Part shown: in pieces, positions 46,281-58,775 of the stretch | Numbering within the stretch: position 1 is the stretch's first letter | Layout of the letters: the number at the start of each line of letters is the position of its first letter | Notes under the pieces: model-generated | Database searches by the model: none | Told to the model about the DNA's origin: nothing | Seen by the model: only the letters and a program-made list of their open reading frames with translations | Assembly: GCA_015063785.1 (NCBI GenBank) | Contig: SVTM01000005.1 | Location: forward strand, 1 to 64,000 | Direction: 5' to 3' | Length of the DNA: 64,000 nt | Source: Oscillospiraceae bacterium | GTDB taxonomy: Bacteria; Bacillota; Clostridia; Oscillospirales; CAG-382 | Translations under genes and position numbers: made by a program

Positions 46281-47843
46281 ATGTCACCGGAATCTGAAAT
46301 CTGGCCGTCAGTGCTCGAAATTTTACGCGGAGAATTGCGTGATACAACCTTTAACCTTTGGTTCGGAGACCTTGTTCTTCAAAAGCTTGTTGATGACAAG
46401 GCGTATCTCCAAACACCAAATCTTTTCAAAAAGAAAACCATAGAAACAAAGTTTATGGATCAGCTACGATCCGCATTTGAAAACGTAATGGGATTTGATA
46501 TTACTCCCTACGTTATTTCAACCGAATCCGAATCATTCGAAACCCAGTTTTTCAACCTCATCGAAAAAGAAGCACAGGATCAGTTCATAGAAGAACAGAA
46601 AAATAAAGGAATCATCTTTGACTCCAATTACATCGCTCCCGATCCTGATGCCGAACCCGAGCTTGTTGAACCAAAAGCCCATTCCGGCGCCTTCAAACTT
46701 TCAAAAAAGAATCTTAATTTTCCGAAGGTTTACAATTCCGAAAGCGACAGCCTTGAAAACATTCCTCTCGTAAATTACTTTGAGGATCTCGGAAACCGCG
46801 ACGGAATGCTTCTTATGTCAAGATCTGTTCCCGAATACCGCCCAAGCTACACCTTCGAAAACTTCGTTGTGGGCGATTCAAACCGCATGGCGTTTGCTTC
46901 TTGCGTATCGGTGGCACAATATCCCGCGGCACAAAGTAACCCCCTATTTCTTTATGGCCCGCCGGGCATCGGAAAAACGCACCTTCTTTACGCCATTGCT
47001 CACTACGTCGAAAAGACACGACCGTCTTTTAATATCGTCTATTGCACAAGCGAGGATTTTACAAATGAGCTTGTTTCAGCAATAACCCATAAGTCGACTG
47101 CAGATTTCCGCGAAAAATACCGTTCTGCAGACATTCTGATGATCGACGACATTCAGTTTATAGGCGGAAAAGAAGCGACACAACTGGAATTTTTTCACAC
47201 ATTCAACACTCTTTATGAGTCGGGCAAGCAAATAATTGTTGCATCCGACCGGCCACCAAAGGATATCGAAGTACTCGAAAAGCGCATACGTTCAAGATTT
47301 GAATCTGGTGCTATAATCGACATAAAAAATCCCGACCCTGAGCTTCGGTCTGCTATCATCCGCAGAAAAGCCATAGACATGGGTGTTGAAATTCCCAACA
47401 GGGCCATAGATTACATTTCAGAAAACGTCCGAGAAAATGTGCGTCAGATAGAGGGCATCATCAAACACCTCAATATCTACGCTATGCTGAAAAAACAACC
47501 CATCACCGAAGAACTCGTTCGCTCGGTGGTTGGAAACGTTACCACAGGCCCCGTCGAGATAAGCCCCGAAAAAATAATTGACGCCGTGGCACGGAACACA
47601 GACGTTTCAAGAGAAGACATTCTCGGAAAGAGCCATGCAAAAAATGTTGCCCTTGCCCGCCACATTTCGTGCTTTCTTTTGAGAAAGCTTACCGATATGT
47701 CGCTGCAACAAATCGGAAAATTTATCGGTCGCCATCATTCAACTGTGCACGATTCTATAAGATATATCGAAGACGAGAAAAAGGACGACAAGTCGCTTGA
47801 CGAAAAGATAAAAACCGTCATGCGTGAACTGGGACAAAGATAA
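46281..47843 (+). CDS. dnaA: Chromosomal replication initiator DnaA
   Basis: YTFENFVVGDSNRMAFA; LFLYGPPGIGKTHLLYAI; IGKFIGRHHSTVHDSI. Confidence 0.98.
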   Translation: MSPESEIWPSVLEILRGELRDTTFNLWFGDLVLQKLVDDKAYLQTPNLFKKKTIETKFMDQLRSAFENVMGFDITPYVISTESESFETQFFNLIEKEAQDQFIEEQKNKGIIFDSNYIAPDPDAEPELVEPKAHSGAFKLSKKNLNFPKVYNSESDSLENIPLVNYFEDLGNRDGMLLMSRSVPEYRPSYTFENFVVGDSNRMAFASCVSVAQYPAAQSNPLFLYGPPGIGKTHLLYAIAHYVEKTRPSFNIVYCTSEDFTNELVSAITHKSTADFREKYRSADILMIDDIQFIGGKEATQLEFFHTFNTLYESGKQIIVASDRPPKDIEVLEKRIRSRFESGAIIDIKNPDPELRSAIIRRKAIDMGVEIPNRAIDYISENVRENVRQIEGIIKHLNIYAMLKKQPITEELVRSVVGNVTTGPVEISPEKIIDAVARNTDVSREDILGKSHAKNVALARHISCFLLRKLTDMSLQQIGKFIGRHHSTVHDSIRYIEDEKKDDKSLDEKIKTVMRELGQR

Positions 47844-48177
47844 TATCAAAGTTTCGGTAGTTTTCCACAACGTTTTTTCCGCAAAACCCGAAATTTTTCA
47901 TTGTGGAAGCCATTGGAAAAAACGCAAATTTTTCCACATTATATTTCCGAAATTTTCCGTATTTTTCCACACGGAAAATTTTGGACAAGCCCTTGCAAAA
48001 TCAGGATTTTTGCAAAACTTCCATAAAACCCGAAAACCCTACTGTAACTATAACTAACCTTTATTATATTCACACTCATATTGCGCGAAAGACAAAAAGA
48101 GTTTTCCGAAAGCAAAGTTTCCCAAAAAAGAAGATCGCAAAAACGCCCTTCATCTTTCAGGAAAGGATAAAGAAAAA
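47844..48177. other. oriC (dnaA-dnaN intergenic): DnaA-box cluster, DnaA-trio-like element, AT-rich segment
   Basis: TTTTCCACA at 47861-47869, 47930-47938 and 47963-47971; TGTGGAAGC 47902-47910; CTACTGTAACTATAACTA 48039-48056; then TTTATTATATT. Confidence 0.85.
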
Positions 48178-49308
48178 ATGAAATTTACAGCCGACAAAAA
48201 AATGCTTGAAAAATCGATTGCTCCCGTTTGCCTTGGAGTTGCACCTAAAAACACAGATCCCTTGCTCGAAGGTATCTACATCGAAGCAAAAGACGGAACT
48301 CTCACCATGTGTTCCTATGACCGAGAAAAGGGTATCAGAACAACTCTTGAAGCAGACGTTGAAAGAGAAGGAAAGATCGTAGTTGATGCACAAAAAACAT
48401 CGGCGATCATCCATTCGCTTCCCGACGGCCCGGTTACTATCGAGGCGGACGAAAATCTCATCATGCGCATTGTCACAGACGAAGCGGATTTTCAGATTTC
48501 GGGAAAAGATGCATCCAACTATCCCGGTCTTCCAGATGTCAAGGGCGACCTTAACTATACTCTTCAGCAAAATAAGATCCGCGCAATGATAAACAAGACC
48601 CTCTTTGCTGTTTCGCAGGATGATTCCAAGCCCATCTATACAGGCTCACTTTTTGAAATAAACGGAAATTCTCTTCGCATCACAGCTCTTGACGGTTTTC
48701 GCGTTTCTATGAGATGTGATGAAGGTCTTACCGAAAGAGACGACCTTGATCTTCGCTTTATCATGCCCGGCAAGGCACAAAGCGATCTTCTCCGCCTTAT
48801 TTCGGACAGTGACAGACCGATATCCGTTAACATGGCAAGAAAACACATCATCTTCACCTTTGACAATGTTTATTTCATCACAAGACTTCTTGACGGTGAA
48901 TTTCTTGATTACAAGAAGAAGATTCCTCCTCAGCGCACTGTTGAAGCAAGAATCAACACCGCAAGATTCATTGACAGTATCGAGCGTGCGGCTCTTATCA
49001 TCGACGAGCGCATAAAAAGCTCGATAAAACTCAGCTTTGCAAATGCAAATCTTAATATCAGCGTTGCTACCATGCTTGGAAAATTTAAGGACGAATTTTC
49101 TTACGAAGAATCAGTGGAAGGAAAGCTCGACATCGGCTTTAACCACAAGATACTTCTCGATGCTCTTCGCGCCATCAATGAAGAATACGTGACGGTAACT
49201 CTTTCGCACAACCTTGGTCCTATGATAATCACTCCCGATGCAAAATCCGAGGGTAACCCCGAAAGATTCCTCTATATGATCCTTCCTGTTCAGCTCAACA
49301 ACGGCTGA
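48178..49308 (+). CDS. dnaN: DNA polymerase III beta clamp
   Basis: MKFTADKKMLEKSIAPV...; C-terminal NPERFLYMILPVQLNNG. Confidence 0.97.
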   Translation: MKFTADKKMLEKSIAPVCLGVAPKNTDPLLEGIYIEAKDGTLTMCSYDREKGIRTTLEADVEREGKIVVDAQKTSAIIHSLPDGPVTIEADENLIMRIVTDEADFQISGKDASNYPGLPDVKGDLNYTLQQNKIRAMINKTLFAVSQDDSKPIYTGSLFEINGNSLRITALDGFRVSMRCDEGLTERDDLDLRFIMPGKAQSDLLRLISDSDRPISVNMARKHIIFTFDNVYFITRLLDGEFLDYKKKIPPQRTVEARINTARFIDSIERAALIIDERIKSSIKLSFANANLNISVATMLGKFKDEFSYEESVEGKLDIGFNHKILLDALRAINEEYVTVTLSHNLGPMIITPDAKSEGNPERFLYMILPVQLNNG

Positions 49309-49317
49309 TATTAAAGC

Positions 49318-50565
49318 ATGAAGCTTGATTTTTTGAAAGCAAAAAGCTTTCGGAACGTCGAAAATGCGGATATCACTTTTTCTGACGGTGTAAATCTGCT
49401 TTACGGAAAAAACGGAGCAGGAAAAACAAACGCGCTTGAGGCGATTTATCTTTTTGCAATATGCAAAAGCTTTCGCACCAACAGAGATTCCGACTTCATT
49501 ATGCACGGCAAAGAAAAAAGCGAGATTTCAATAGGTTTTTCCGATGTATTTATAAAAAGCGGCGAAAAAACGAAGGAAATGTCGATCTCTTTTTTTCCCA
49601 CCGAAAAGAAAAGATTGCTTTACGAAGGCGTAGGTATAACAAAAATATCTGAATTTGTTGGAAGATTCAGAGCTGTTTTTTTCACCCCCGACCATCTTTC
49701 TTTGATAAAAGGCTCGCCCGAGGAAAGAAGAAAATTTGCCGATATGGCTCTTTCGCAGATTAAACCGTCGTATATCCATGCACTTAATGAATATTCGCGC
49801 ATTCTTTCTCAAAGAAATACCCTTCTGCGTAACGCAAAGCTTCTGGGAAAATGTGATAAAGACCTGCTTTTTGTATATTCCGAAGCCCTGGCAAATTCTG
49901 CTGCGGTTATAACCAAACAGCGTGCGTATTTTGCCGAATATCTTGAAAAAGAGGCATCGAAGTTTTATAAAGAGATTTCCGGACAAAAGGAAGATCTTTT
50001 TATCCGCTATATGTCCTCTGAAAAAGAAGACCCGAAGGATCCCGAAAAAACGAGAGAAAAATATCTTTCGTTGTACACCGCAAATATCGAAAATGAAATA
50101 AAATACGGCGCCACAAAGTATGGTCCGCATAAGGACGATTTGCTTTTTTACATCGGAAAAAACGGCAGATGCGACAGTTTTTTTGACGAAGAAAGTGCAA
50201 AAAACTGCGAGTGCGATGGCGACCATTGTGATATTGTCCGCGATTTTGACGATTGCGAAAAGAAAAAAGAAAAAAATATGATAGAATTTGCTGCCCGAAC
50301 CTTTGCTTCGCAGGGTCAACAAAGATCCGCAGTTCTTTCATTAAAGCTTGCCGAGGGAGAAATAATCCGTTCGCTCACCGGCGAATATCCCGTGTATCTT
50401 TTCGACGACGTCTTGTCAGAACTCGATTGTGGCAGAAAAAGCCATCTGCTTTCGCTTTTTTCTGACAAACAGGTCATCATCACATGCTGTGATGAAAATT
50501 CTTTTGATTCATCTCTTGTGAATAACAAAATAAAAGTTGAAAACGGACTTTATACCAAAGAATAA
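49318..50565 (+). CDS. recF: DNA replication/repair protein RecF
   Basis: FRNVENADITFSDGVNLLYGKNGAGKTNALEAIYLFAICKSFR; PVYLFDDVLSELD. Confidence 0.97.
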   Translation: MKLDFLKAKSFRNVENADITFSDGVNLLYGKNGAGKTNALEAIYLFAICKSFRTNRDSDFIMHGKEKSEISIGFSDVFIKSGEKTKEMSISFFPTEKKRLLYEGVGITKISEFVGRFRAVFFTPDHLSLIKGSPEERRKFADMALSQIKPSYIHALNEYSRILSQRNTLLRNAKLLGKCDKDLLFVYSEALANSAAVITKQRAYFAEYLEKEASKFYKEISGQKEDLFIRYMSSEKEDPKDPEKTREKYLSLYTANIENEIKYGATKYGPHKDDLLFYIGKNGRCDSFFDEESAKNCECDGDHCDIVRDFDDCEKKKEKNMIEFAARTFASQGQQRSAVLSLKLAEGEIIRSLTGEYPVYLFDDVLSELDCGRKSHLLSLFSDKQVIITCCDENSFDSSLVNNKIKVENGLYTKE

Positions 50566-50579
50566 AGAAAGGCAGAACA

Positions 50580-50843
50580 ATGCATATAAACATCGGCTCG
50601 AACAAACTTGTCCGAAAAAAAGAGATCATCGGCATTTTTGATCTCGACACCGCGTCCCACGAAAAGGACACCAAGGATTTTCTGAAATTCTGTGAAAAAA
50701 AGAAGATCCTCGAAATGTGCGGCACAGATCTGCCAAAGGCATTTGTTGTCACCGCCGATGATAAAAAGAAAAACAAGAATAAAAACAGCAGGGTGTATCT
50801 GACGACACTTTCGTCTGCTTCCCTTGCAGGCAGAAATAAATAA
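50580..50843 (+). CDS. remB: RemB/YaaB-like regulator (DUF370 relative)
   Basis: MHINIGSNKLVRKKEIIGIFDLDTAS...PKAFVVT...VYLTTLSSASLAGR; between recF and gyrB. Confidence 0.85.
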   Translation: MHINIGSNKLVRKKEIIGIFDLDTASHEKDTKDFLKFCEKKKILEMCGTDLPKAFVVTADDKKKNKNKNSRVYLTTLSSASLAGRNK

Positions 50844-52979
<2,136 letters not shown>

Positions 52980-53043
52980 TATTCTGCCCTTCGCCCATCC
53001 TTAAAAAACGATATTTTTTCACACCAAAGGAGAATTTAAAAAA

Positions 53044-55656
53044 ATGAAATGGACAGGACTTAATGAGCTTCGCGAAAGCTATCTTTCCTTCTTTGAAAGT
53101 AAGGGACATTTAAGACTTCCCAGCTTTTCTCTCATTCCTCAAAACGACAACTCGCTTCTTCTCATAAATTCGGGTATGGCACCCATGAAGCCTTATTTTC
53201 AGGGCACAAAAGAGCCTCCGAGAAGAAGAGTAACCACCTGCCAGAAGTGTATCCGTACCCCCGACCTTGATAACGTTGGAAAAACTGCACGTCATGGAAC
53301 TTATTTTGAAATGCTCGGAAACTTCTCTTTCGGCGATTATTTCAAAAAAGAAGCCATCGAATGGTCGTGGGAATATTTTACAAAGGTGCTTGAGATTCCC
53401 GAAGACAGACTTTGGCCCTCTGTTTACGAAAACGACGAAGAAGCATACAATTTCTGGAAGCAGTATGTGCCCGAAGAGCGTATTGTAAAGCTCGGCAAGG
53501 CAGACAACTTCTGGGAGCACGGTTCGGGTCCCTGTGGTCCCTGCTCCGAAATCTATTTTGATCGCGGCGAAAAATACGGCTGCGGATCTCCCGATTGTAA
53601 GCCCGGCTGCGAATGTGACAGATACATGGAGATCTGGAACAACGTTTTCTCGCAGTTTGACAACGACGGCAAAGGCAATTATACAGAACTCGTTCAGAAA
53701 AACATCGATACCGGTATGGGTCTTGAAAGACTTGCCTGCGTAATGCAGGGAGTTGACAACCTTTTCGAGGTTGACACAGTAAGAAAGATCCTTGACACCG
53801 TTTGCGAATATTCGGGCAAAAAATACGGAGAAAACTACAACAATGACGTATCTATCCGTATTATCACCGACCATATTAGATCTTCCACATTTATGATCTG
53901 TGACGGTGTAAAACCCTCCAACGAAGGAAGAGGCTACGTTCTCAGAAGAATTCTTCGCCGTGCGGCAAGAAACGGAAGACTTCTTGGTATCAAGGGCGCT
54001 TTCCTTGCAAAGCTTTCTGACGTTGTAATTTCTCAGAACGAAAATGCATATCCCGAGCTTTCCGCAAAGAAAGATTATATTGCAAAGGTAATCTCGATAG
54101 AAGAAGAACGTTTTGATGCCACCATCGACACAGGTCTTTCTCTTCTTTCAAAAATTATTGAAGAAGCGGGAGCAAAGGGTGTTAAGGTTATTTCCGGCGA
54201 GGATACCTTTAAGCTTTATGATACCTATGGATTCCCCTTTGACCTCACAAAGGAAATCATTGCCGATGCAGGCTTTGAGGCAGACGAGGAAGAATTCAAA
54301 AAGCTCATGAACGAACAAAAGAAGCTTGCCCGCGAAAACCGCAAGGATAACGGCGGATGGAGCAAAGACGACGTTGACCTTTTTGAAAATATTGCAGAAA
54401 CTGTATTCACCGGATATACCGAAACCGAAAGCGACGCGGAAGTGATGGCTGTTGCCTCAGAAGGCATGCTCGTGGACGAGCTTTGCGATGGCGAAGGCAT
54501 TGTTGTTCTTGACAAAACTCCCTTCTATGGTGAAGGCGGCGGTCAGGTCGGCGACACAGGAAAAATCTGTGGCGACGGTTTTGAAGCCGAAGTTGTTGAT
54601 ACAAAGAAAGCAAACGGTAAATATATGCACATTGTAAACGTGCTTTCGGGTAATATCAAGGCAGGCATGAAAGTAAAGGCCGCCATCGATACCGAAAAGC
54701 GCGAAGCGATCCGCCGCAACCATTCGACAGTGCACCTTCTCCAGGCGGCACTCAGAAAAGTTCTCGGCGATCACGTTGAACAGGCAGGCTCGTACGTTGA
54801 TGCAGAAAGATTCCGTTTTGACTTCTCGCACTTTGAACCTATGACAAAGGAACAGATCGCGCAGGTTGAAGCACTTGTAAACAACTGGATCCTTTCGGGT
54901 ACAGAAATCGAAAACTTCGAAACAGATATTGAAAGCGCAAAGAAGATGGGAGCTATGGCTCTCTTCGGAGAAAAGTACGGCAACACCGTAAGAGTTGTAA
55001 AGATGGGTGAATTTTCTACCGAGCTTTGCGGCGGTACTCATATGACCAATACCGCAAAAGCAGGCCTTTGCAAGATTCTTTATGAAAGCTCTGTTGCGGC
55101 AGGCGTAAGAAGAATCGAAGGTATCACGGGCGAAAACGTTCTCTCGTATATCTACGAAAATCTCGCCGTTATGCAGGAAGCTGCAAAGAACCTCAAGGCT
55201 CAGAACATTTCGGACATCGCCGACAAGGCAGCTGCAGTTTCGGGCGAAGTAAAAGAGCTTAAGAGCAAGATCGAAGAGCTTTCGGCAGAGATTGCAAAGT
55301 CAAAGACTTCCTCTCTTACAGATAACGCACAGCAGGTTGGAGCATACAAGCTTGTGACAGCGCGTCTTGATGGCATGAGCGGCGACGAGCTTCGTGCCGC
55401 AGGCGATATTCTCAAAGACTCTGACGAAAATATCGTTGCAGTCCTCGGCTCTGTCACCGATGGAAAGGTAACACTTCTTGCAGTCTGCGGAAAAGCAGCA
55501 GTCAAAAACGGTGCTCACGCAGGCAAGATCATCAAGGAAACTGCCGCAATCGTAGGCGGCGGCGGTGGCGGAAGACCCGACAGCGCCCAGGCAGGCGGCA
55601 AGGATGCCACAAAGCTTGACGATGCACTTGCCAACGTAAAAAATCTTTTGGCATAA
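53044..55656 (+). CDS. alaS: Alanyl-tRNA synthetase
   Basis: LRESYLSFFESKGHLRLPSFSLIPQNDNSLLLINSGMAPMKPYF; CGGTHMTNT; GGGGGGRPDSAQAGG. Confidence 0.98.
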   Translation: MKWTGLNELRESYLSFFESKGHLRLPSFSLIPQNDNSLLLINSGMAPMKPYFQGTKEPPRRRVTTCQKCIRTPDLDNVGKTARHGTYFEMLGNFSFGDYFKKEAIEWSWEYFTKVLEIPEDRLWPSVYENDEEAYNFWKQYVPEERIVKLGKADNFWEHGSGPCGPCSEIYFDRGEKYGCGSPDCKPGCECDRYMEIWNNVFSQFDNDGKGNYTELVQKNIDTGMGLERLACVMQGVDNLFEVDTVRKILDTVCEYSGKKYGENYNNDVSIRIITDHIRSSTFMICDGVKPSNEGRGYVLRRILRRAARNGRLLGIKGAFLAKLSDVVISQNENAYPELSAKKDYIAKVISIEEERFDATIDTGLSLLSKIIEEAGAKGVKVISGEDTFKLYDTYGFPFDLTKEIIADAGFEADEEEFKKLMNEQKKLARENRKDNGGWSKDDVDLFENIAETVFTGYTETESDAEVMAVASEGMLVDELCDGEGIVVLDKTPFYGEGGGQVGDTGKICGDGFEAEVVDTKKANGKYMHIVNVLSGNIKAGMKVKAAIDTEKREAIRRNHSTVHLLQAALRKVLGDHVEQAGSYVDAERFRFDFSHFEPMTKEQIAQVEALVNNWILSGTEIENFETDIESAKKMGAMALFGEKYGNTVRVVKMGEFSTELCGGTHMTNTAKAGLCKILYESSVAAGVRRIEGITGENVLSYIYENLAVMQEAAKNLKAQNISDIADKAAAVSGEVKELKSKIEELSAEIAKSKTSSLTDNAQQVGAYKLVTARLDGMSGDELRAAGDILKDSDENIVAVLGSVTDGKVTLLAVCGKAAVKNGAHAGKIIKETAAIVGGGGGGRPDSAQAGGKDATKLDDALANVKNLLA

Positions 55657-55749
55657 ATAAAAAATATAAAGGGGAAAACATCGGCAGAAGTTTTCCCCTA
55701 TGTACAACAAAAAGTCTCATAAAATTCTATCAATCAAGAGGAATATACT

Positions 55750-56088
55750 ATGGATTGCATTTTTTGTAAAATAATCGCCGGCGAAATTCCGTCAGCAAAA
55801 GTATATGAGGACGACAAGATCCTCGCTTTCAAGGATATAAACCCCATGGCACCAGTTCATGTGCTTGTTATTCCCAAAGAGCACATTCCCTCCTGCGACG
55901 GTATCAATTCCGAAAATTCGTCGTATGTGGCACATATTTTTGAAAACATTCCTGCCATCGCAAAGGCGGCAGGTTGTACCAACGGCTATCGCGTTATCAC
56001 CAACTGCGGCGAAGATGCAAAGCAGTCGGTAAAGCATCTGCATTTTCATATTCTCGGTGGAAAATCTCTCCCCGAAAACATGGGTTGA
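55750..56088 (+). CDS. HIT family hydrolase
   Basis: MDCIFCKIIAGEIPSAKVYEDD; SVKHLHFHILGG. Confidence 0.96.
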   Translation: MDCIFCKIIAGEIPSAKVYEDDKILAFKDINPMAPVHVLVIPKEHIPSCDGINSENSSYVAHIFENIPAIAKAAGCTNGYRVITNCGEDAKQSVKHLHFHILGGKSLPENMG

Positions 56089-56143
56089 AGGATATTTTCA
56101 AAGATAAAACGAACTTTTTTCCGAATATGGAGGAATTTTTTCC

Positions 56144-56692
56144 ATGGCTGAACAGAAATATTATAAACTTAATGTCGCAGGTCTTGAAAGAGATCTTCCG
56201 ATTTGCCCCATAAACGAACATCTTGACATTGCTGGCTTTGTAATTTTCGGCGATATCGAGCTTACTCACGCTTGCGCTGCTGAGCTTGTAAAAAAGATCC
56301 CCGAGCACGATTATATGATAACTGCCGAATCAAAGGGTATTCCGCTTATCCACGAAATGGCAACAATTCTCAACGAAAAGAAGCATTTTGTTGCTAGAAA
56401 AGGGTTAAAAGCGTACATGGTCGACCCAATTTCAGTGCAGGTAAAATCAATAACCACAGCTGCTGTCCAGACTCTTTATCTCGACGGTGCCGATGCCGCA
56501 ATGATGAGGGGAAAAAAGATTCTTATCGTCGATGATGTCATCAGCACGGGCGAATCTGTTGTAGCTCTCGAAAAGCTTATCGAAGAAGCAGGCGGAATCG
56601 TTTGCGGAAGAGCGGCAATTCTTGCCGAAGGTGATGCCGCACAGCGTGATGACATTGTTTTCCTTGAAGAGCTTCCGCTTTTCTTCCATTGA
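56144..56692 (+). CDS. Adenine phosphoribosyltransferase-like PRTase
   Basis: ITAESKGIPLIHEMA; ILIVDDVISTGESVVALEKLIEEAGG (PRPP motif). Confidence 0.85.
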   Translation: MAEQKYYKLNVAGLERDLPICPINEHLDIAGFVIFGDIELTHACAAELVKKIPEHDYMITAESKGIPLIHEMATILNEKKHFVARKGLKAYMVDPISVQVKSITTAAVQTLYLDGADAAMMRGKKILIVDDVISTGESVVALEKLIEEAGGIVCGRAAILAEGDAAQRDDIVFLEELPLFFH

Positions 56693-56695
56693 TCC

Positions 56696-57832
56696 ATGGC
56701 AGGTTATTCATATTACAAAAAGAAACAGACAAAAAGCTCGGATAACGAAAATTTATCCGAGCTTAAAGCACGTATAAAGGAAAAATCTCCTGCTGGTATA
56801 TACCTTTTCCGAGGCGAAGAGGAATATATGAAGCGGTTTTATTTTTCTGAGCTCTGCAAATCCTCAGGCGACAGCGACAGCAATGTTAATGTTATCGACG
56901 CCGAGGATTTCAGCTATGAAAGATTGCTCGATGCGGTAAACACCGCCCCTGCTATAGATTACAGCGACAGTTTTTTTGCTGACGAGGTTGATTTTTCCGG
57001 GCCCCCTGCCATCCGCGTCATCAAAGCAGACGGAGTGCCCATTGACAAGATGAACGACAAAGAAAAGAGCGACCTTGCCCGTCTTTGCGAGTATTTTCCG
57101 TCTGGAGTATGTCTTGTATTTTATTATTCCCATAACCCAAAAAAGGAATCGGAATATGCGAAAAGTGTAAAAGTGCTTTCAAAGTGCGAAAATGTGCTTG
57201 AAATACAGTTTGATCACGAATCTCCCACAAGTCCGTCGCTGAAAAAATGGGTGAAACGCCATTTTGATGCAAAAAAGATTGTGATTGATGCTGCAAGCGT
57301 GGACTATTTTATCGAAGCTGTGGGCAACGATATGTGTACCCTTATTTCCGAGATCGAAAAGCTTTGTGCATATGCTTTGTGCCGTGAGCTTCCGACGGTG
57401 TACAATGAAGATATTGATTTTGTCTGCATAAGAAATACTCAGGCTCGGCTTGATGATGTGTCAAAAGGTATTTTTGACGGGGATTATGGCAGAGCAATGG
57501 CGGCGCTTTCGGTGTTGAAGGCAGAAAAAGAATCTGAAATCTATATTTTTGGCGCTATTTCCAACAAGGCAAGCGAGCTTTATACCGTTGACTATTACAA
57601 GAGTCTCGGAATGAATATTGCCGAGATTTCGGCAAAAACGGGAATTCGGGATTTTGTTGTAAAAAATGATTTCAGAATCCTTTCGAATCTTTATGCCCGA
57701 ACAAAAAACGGTGCTCCGAATCCGTGTGAACGCATTGTCAGAATAATTTCGTCATATGACGAAAAGATGAAATCCTCTGCCGTGAACAAATACCTTTTGC
57801 TTGAAAATATGATTTTCAGGCTTTGCAGATAG
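56696..57832 (+). CDS. holA: DNA polymerase III subunit delta
   Basis: IYLFRGEEEYMKRFYFSEL; FIEAVGNDMCTLISEIEKLCAYA; ILSNLYARTKNG. Confidence 0.88.
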   Translation: MAGYSYYKKKQTKSSDNENLSELKARIKEKSPAGIYLFRGEEEYMKRFYFSELCKSSGDSDSNVNVIDAEDFSYERLLDAVNTAPAIDYSDSFFADEVDFSGPPAIRVIKADGVPIDKMNDKEKSDLARLCEYFPSGVCLVFYYSHNPKKESEYAKSVKVLSKCENVLEIQFDHESPTSPSLKKWVKRHFDAKKIVIDAASVDYFIEAVGNDMCTLISEIEKLCAYALCRELPTVYNEDIDFVCIRNTQARLDDVSKGIFDGDYGRAMAALSVLKAEKESEIYIFGAISNKASELYTVDYYKSLGMNIAEISAKTGIRDFVVKNDFRILSNLYARTKNGAPNPCERIVRIISSYDEKMKSSAVNKYLLLENMIFRLCR

Positions 57833-57856
57833 CACGGAGTTTATAAAAAATATAAA

Positions 57857-57884
57857 ATGCTGAACAATACCGTTCAGCATTTTT
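57857..57884. terminator. Terminator between convergent holA and araC-family gene
   Basis: ATGCTGAAC-AATACC-GTTCAGCATTTTT. Confidence 0.88.
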
Positions 57885-57893
57885 CATTTTTTC

Positions 57894-58652
57894 TTATATA
57901 TCTGTAACGCCTGTATCTGTTTTTGATTCAAAGCTTTTTTTATATTCCTTCGGGGACACTGCGGTTATAGATTTGAATTTTTTGGAAAAATATACATAGT
58001 CAGTATATCCGCACTGCTCCGCTATTTGTTGCAGCGAAAGAGTTTTCGAATATACTTCAATAAGAAAAACAGCGTGTTTTATTCTTATGTCGTGCAAAAA
58101 AGCCACCGGTGTTTTTCCCGTGAGTTTTTTGAAATACGATCGTATATAATCCTCTGCATAACCGCTTTTTTTAAGCATTCTCCTGATATTTATATTGTAA
58201 TCAAAATAATTCTCAGCAATTTCATCCATTATTTTTCCGACTGCAGAGCTTATGACTTTTGTTGTATTTACATATTGCAGAATAAAATGGATATATGCTG
58301 AGCAGAGCTTTGAAAGATAACTGTGGGATTTGTGTCGGTTGTTATATATCATTTCTGCCAGCATTTTGCCTTCGCAAAAGGAGTTGTCAGATAATGATAC
58401 GATGTCTTTGAAGTGAAAAAGGTTTTCAAAATCTCCACCTATCGATATGTTTTTGAATCCGTATTCTGAGGTCGAACCGTGTTCTGTATGCGGAGGGACA
58501 ATAATAATACTTCCCGGCGAAAAAGGATAGTTTATATTTTTTGTGCGAAGATGTCCTGTTCCTTTCAGATAAAGCATGATCTCATAATTGTTGTGCTTGT
58601 GCATCGGATATGTTGTGATTCCGTCTAGTGTGCGGTTTATTTGCAGATCCAT
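57894..58652 (-). CDS. AraC family transcriptional regulator (cupin + HTH)
   Basis: YPFSPGSIIIVPPHTEHG; LSLQQIAEQCGYTDYVYFSKKFKSITAVSPKEYKKSF. Confidence 0.93.
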   Translation of the reverse strand: MDLQINRTLDGITTYPMHKHNNYEIMLYLKGTGHLRTKNINYPFSPGSIIIVPPHTEHGSTSEYGFKNISIGGDFENLFHFKDIVSLSDNSFCEGKMLAEMIYNNRHKSHSYLSKLCSAYIHFILQYVNTTKVISSAVGKIMDEIAENYFDYNINIRRMLKKSGYAEDYIRSYFKKLTGKTPVAFLHDIRIKHAVFLIEVYSKTLSLQQIAEQCGYTDYVYFSKKFKSITAVSPKEYKKSFESKTDTGVTDI

Positions 58653-58775
58653 GGTATACCTCCTTTGCTTTATTATAGCACCGATCTATGTTTTATACAA
58701 GTTTTTTCATAAAATAACATAACTGAACAATAAAGATCTGTGTTAAAATACAATATATTAAGGAGGTGGTCTTCC

